NCBI GenBank assembly: GCA_019163375.1
Contig: JAFLKK010000007.1
Coordinates: 345,813-409,812, forward strand
Reading direction: 5' to 3'
DNA length: 64,000 nt
DNA from: Paludibacter sp.
GTDB taxonomy: Bacteria > Bacteroidota > Bacteroidia > Bacteroidales > Paludibacteraceae
Shown here: positions 61,784-64,000 of the stretch, in pieces
Layout of the letters: the number at the start of each line of letters is the position of its first letter
How positions within the stretch are numbered: position 1 is the stretch's first letter
The notes under the pieces: model-generated
Seen by the model: the letters and a program-made list of their open reading frames with translations, nothing else
Told to the model about the DNA's origin: nothing
Databases searched by the model: none
Program-made: the position numbers and the translations under genes

Positions 61784-62405
61784 TGTTATTTGCTCTTGTA
61801 TCCGTTTTAGGTTTGTCCAGATAGTGAACCAATAAATAACCAATACCCACAAAGGTAGGAATTATACCAACAATCAATGCGTTATTTTTATGTATCACAA
61901 CAAAATAAATAAGTATAGCCAGCCCAACTGCCAACCATAAGATTCCTTTTTTCATATCTGACGAAGTACTCACTTTTGGTTGGTCGAAAAAATGTTCAGG
62001 AACTGTTTGTCCCATTTCCAATGATTTGGTGTATAGGTCGTAGCGACGTTTCGACTCTTCTTTTTTTGCTTTAGTGATTATATAAACGATTGTGGGTATG
62101 AAAAGAAAAGGTAACACCACAATCAAAAAGAGTTGAAAACTTGTAAATGGCATATCTGAACGTCCTTCGTTTTCTACGCGCTGTTCTTGAATTTCCATCT
62201 CTTTACGTTTAAGATCAATAAGCTGATCCGTTGAAAGCTTCGAAAACATGATGGAGTCTTTCTGCGACTGACGCAATTCTGCATCATTTTTCACAATTTC
62301 TTGTCGCAACTCATTTTTCAGGCTGTCTACATTTATCCCTTTATCGGCAGCTTTCATCTCGACAAATAATGTCAAGGCCAATAAAAATAATCCAATTCGT
62401 TTCAT
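61767..62405 (-). CDS. DUF6249-type membrane protein
   Basis: The 212-residue protein has a signal peptide (MKRIGLFLLALTLFVEMKAA) and a charged, helical region (30-80, DSLKNELRQEIVKNDAELRQ). A TM (86-106, SFQLFLIVVLPFLFIPTIVY) and two more membrane helices (GILWLAVGLAILIYFVVI and NALIVGIIPTFVGIGYLLV) follow. It resembles DUF6249 proteins found with ECF sigma factors in Bacteroidetes. It is the first gene of the sigma unit, whose start it overlaps, so it may sense envelope stress. Confidence 0.75.
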   Translation of the reverse strand: MKRIGLFLLALTLFVEMKAADKGINVDSLKNELRQEIVKNDAELRQSQKDSIMFSKLSTDQLIDLKRKEMEIQEQRVENEGRSDMPFTSFQLFLIVVLPFLFIPTIVYIITKAKKEESKRRYDLYTKSLEMGQTVPEHFFDQPKVSTSSDMKKGILWLAVGLAILIYFVVIHKNNALIVGIIPTFVGIGYLLVHYLDKPKTDTRANNNEQNG

Positions 62406-62945
62406 AATAGTTTGTTTTAAATGTAAATTTAGTAATTGTTTTTATAGTTAGACGCAACGAAGATTAGATTTGGATTTAGAAATCCTGAAATAATGAAAAC
62501 ATTAACTTATTACAAGTATTTTATCTGTAAAATGGAGTGAAGATATGATGACAACAAATTCTATTCATAACTACTGAACAAAATATAGTAGAGGTTGTTT
62601 TGAAGTACTATTCGTTTGTCACGGGAGATGAACAAAAAATGAAAATTTTGACCGTTCAGTTCTTTTTCCAATATCATTTTCGGGAAATAAAATTGGTAGA
62701 CCAGCTGAAAACTCTAAAAAATGTATTTCTATTGCTAAAATATAGAATAAAGGGGATGCACTTTTTCATGTTTTTGCCCCTTTTTCAGCACTGATAATCT
62801 TTAAATAAAGAAATTTTTATCTAATTCAATTGTCAGTTATTCAACAATATATATAAATTAATTTCAAATTAAACTGCGGTTTTAGCCTTCTTGCGACTTC
62901 AATTACGGAAATTTTTCTTTAATTTTGTACTCAAATTATTTATAG
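62406..62945. other. intergenic stretch, no confident gene
   Basis: These 540 bases between the divergent sigma unit and nuoA hold only AT-rich sequence. A 64-codon frame (62600-62794) has no ribosome site or coding look. A weak hairpin (AAAGGGG/CCCCTTTTT, about 62753-62790) lies at its end. Confidence 0.6.
62920..62927 (+). promoter_or_regulatory. -7 element TAATTTTG before nuoA
   Basis: An exact TAnnTTTG match 18 bases before the nuoA ATG. It is likely the promoter of the complex I operon. Confidence 0.65.
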
Positions 62946-63338
62946 ATGGAAAGAGTTTATTTGGCCTCCGATTATCAGCCGGTATTGATACAATTTTTTG
63001 TGGCGATGGCTTTCGTTGTCATCGTTATGGTGGTGACGCACCTTATTATTAGTACACGTAAAAGAGTAAGAACATTAAAAAAAGAAGAAAATTTTGAATG
63101 TGGAATTGATATTCAGGGTAATGCCCGGTTTCCGTTCTCCATCAAGTATTTTCTTATCGCTATTCTTTTTGTTCTTTTCGACGTGGAGGTTATATTTTTC
63201 TATCCCTGGGCAGTCAATTTTAAAGATGCCGATTGGAGTGCGTTTTTAAATATGCTTCTCTTTATGGGAATTTTCATTTTTGGGTTCTTTTATATTTATA
63301 AAAAAGGAGCTTTTGATTGGAATAAGGAACAGGAGTGA
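62946..63338 (+). CDS. nuoA: NADH-quinone oxidoreductase subunit A
   Basis: NuoA (ND3) is a membrane-arm subunit at the junction with the peripheral arm of complex I. The 130-residue protein has three helices. The conserved loop reads ECGIDIQGNARFPFSIKYFL (near residues 50-70), with the ND3 Cys, and FLIAILFVLFDVEVIFFYPW follows. It begins the nuo operon, followed by nuoB after 57 bases. Confidence 0.95.
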   Translation: MERVYLASDYQPVLIQFFVAMAFVVIVMVVTHLIISTRKRVRTLKKEENFECGIDIQGNARFPFSIKYFLIAILFVLFDVEVIFFYPWAVNFKDADWSAFLNMLLFMGIFIFGFFYIYKKGAFDWNKEQE

Positions 63339-63395
63339 GGCTAAGGTTAAGGCCAAGGCGGAGGTAATGTAAGAGGTAAGTAAAAAAAGACTATT

Positions 63396-63965
63396 ATGAG
63401 TGATAAAGATAAATATACAGTAGTAGAAGCACCGGAGGGCTATAGTGGTTCCGGTTTTTTTGCAACTACACTTGATAAGGCTGTGGGGTTGGCACGAAAA
63501 AATTCTATGTGGCCACTACCATTTGCCACTTCATGTTGTGGTATTGAGTTTATGGCCACCATGGGAGCCAATTATGATTTAGGCCGATTTGGCGCTGAAC
63601 GATTGAGTTTCTCTCCTCGTCAGGCCGATTTGCTGATGGTAATGGGCACCATTGCTAAAAAAATGGCACCTGTGGTTCAACAGATCTACGAACAAATGGC
63701 GGAACCTCGTTGGGTGATTGCTGTTGGTGCCTGCGCTTCGAGCGGTGGTATTTTTGATACGTACAGCGTTTTGCAGGGGATTGACAAAGTAGTGCCGGTG
63801 GATGTGTATGTGCCGGGTTGTCCACCTCGTCCGGAACAAATTATCGACGGATTTATGAAAATTCAGGAACTGGTGGGCAATGAGCCTTTGCGGAGACGTT
63901 ACAGCCCGGAATACAAAGCCATGCTGGAAAGCTACGGAATTAAAACAGATAGTTACGATAAGTAA
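63396..63965 (+). CDS. nuoB: NADH-quinone oxidoreductase subunit B
   Basis: NuoB (PSST) holds the N2 [4Fe-4S] cluster, which passes electrons to quinone. The 189-residue protein has the cluster ligands in SCCGIEFMA (the tandem Cys near residues 44-45), GACASSGG (near 112) and VPGCPPRPE (near 142). All are intact. nuoC and later subunits would follow beyond the window end; the last 35 bases contain nothing more. Confidence 0.97.
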   Translation: MSDKDKYTVVEAPEGYSGSGFFATTLDKAVGLARKNSMWPLPFATSCCGIEFMATMGANYDLGRFGAERLSFSPRQADLLMVMGTIAKKMAPVVQQIYEQMAEPRWVIAVGACASSGGIFDTYSVLQGIDKVVPVDVYVPGCPPRPEQIIDGFMKIQELVGNEPLRRRYSPEYKAMLESYGIKTDSYDK

Positions 63966-64000
63966 TTCACTGTAAATTACAAGATATGCATTTGTAAATA

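Noticed and set aside
62600-62794. 64-codon frame before nuoA
   Set aside because: Composition is that of AT-rich spacer, with no motif, ribosome site or partner.

Overview
The window reads as a chromosomal segment of a Bacteroidetes bacterium, most likely order Bacteroidales. The evidence is AT-rich DNA, promoters of the TAnnTTTG (-7) type with few Shine-Dalgarno sites, Bacteroidetes families (DUF4271, DUF3244, FecR/STN, EF-G2, Bor-like and PEGA lipoproteins, TGS-fused nucleoside kinase) and the order purH-mreBCD-mrdA-rodA. Genus is not determined. Both ends cut through ordinary chromosome; the right end stops after nuoB.

Layout. 0.1-7.7 kb: RhuM-like protein, glycyl-tRNA synthetase, two small exported proteins, an EF-G paralogue with altered GTPase motifs and an MFS transporter. 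7.8-16.9 kb: a complete phosphate-starvation locus. pstC-pstA-pstB-phoU and then phoB-phoR run leftward, and a phosphate-selective-type porin and pstS run rightward. The divergent spacer carries two arrays of TGTAA-type cores on an 11-bp period, one facing each operon, which look like Pho boxes. PstC itself carries a PstS-like segment between its first two membrane helices.

17.0-18.0 kb: the most unusual part. tRNA-Gly(GCC) and tRNA-Leu(UAA) are followed by two apparently identical 389-bp units. Each unit has a 77-codon GIY-YIG nuclease gene, a displaced 3' part of the same tRNA-Leu broken at the anticodon loop and interrupted by two 19-bp palindromic inserts, and a copy of the tRNA terminator. 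This looks like a small nuclease element that targets a tRNA gene and rebuilds it.

18.2-24.9 kb: a winged-helix protein, acyl-CoA synthetase, rnc, fabF, acpP, purN and ychF. A 20-bp terminator-like hairpin lies inside the first codons of rnc, just after fabF. 24.9-31.9 kb: lipoprotein, an ECF sigma/FecR/STN-barrel operon, a divergent M6 metalloprotease and an outer-membrane protein. 32-44 kb: housekeeping genes (nucleoside kinase, argD, LOG protein, DUF4271, hemD, rnpA, yidD, lpxK, purine nucleoside phosphorylase), a TauE/SafE permease, an HMA metal-binding protein, a Crp/Fnr regulator and a GNAT enzyme.

44.4-48.6 kb: an accessory stretch with a TPR protein anchored in the membrane, a secreted DUF3244 protein, Bor-like and PEGA lipoproteins and small orphans. 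48.9-60.9 kb: upp, M48 protease, VanZ-like protein, dprA, DUF4268, purH and the rod-shape/elongasome operon mreB-mreC-mreD-mrdA-rodA. 60.9-62.4 kb: an ECF sigma factor whose start and stop overlap two membrane-protein genes. 62.9 kb to the end: nuoA and nuoB, the start of a complex I operon.
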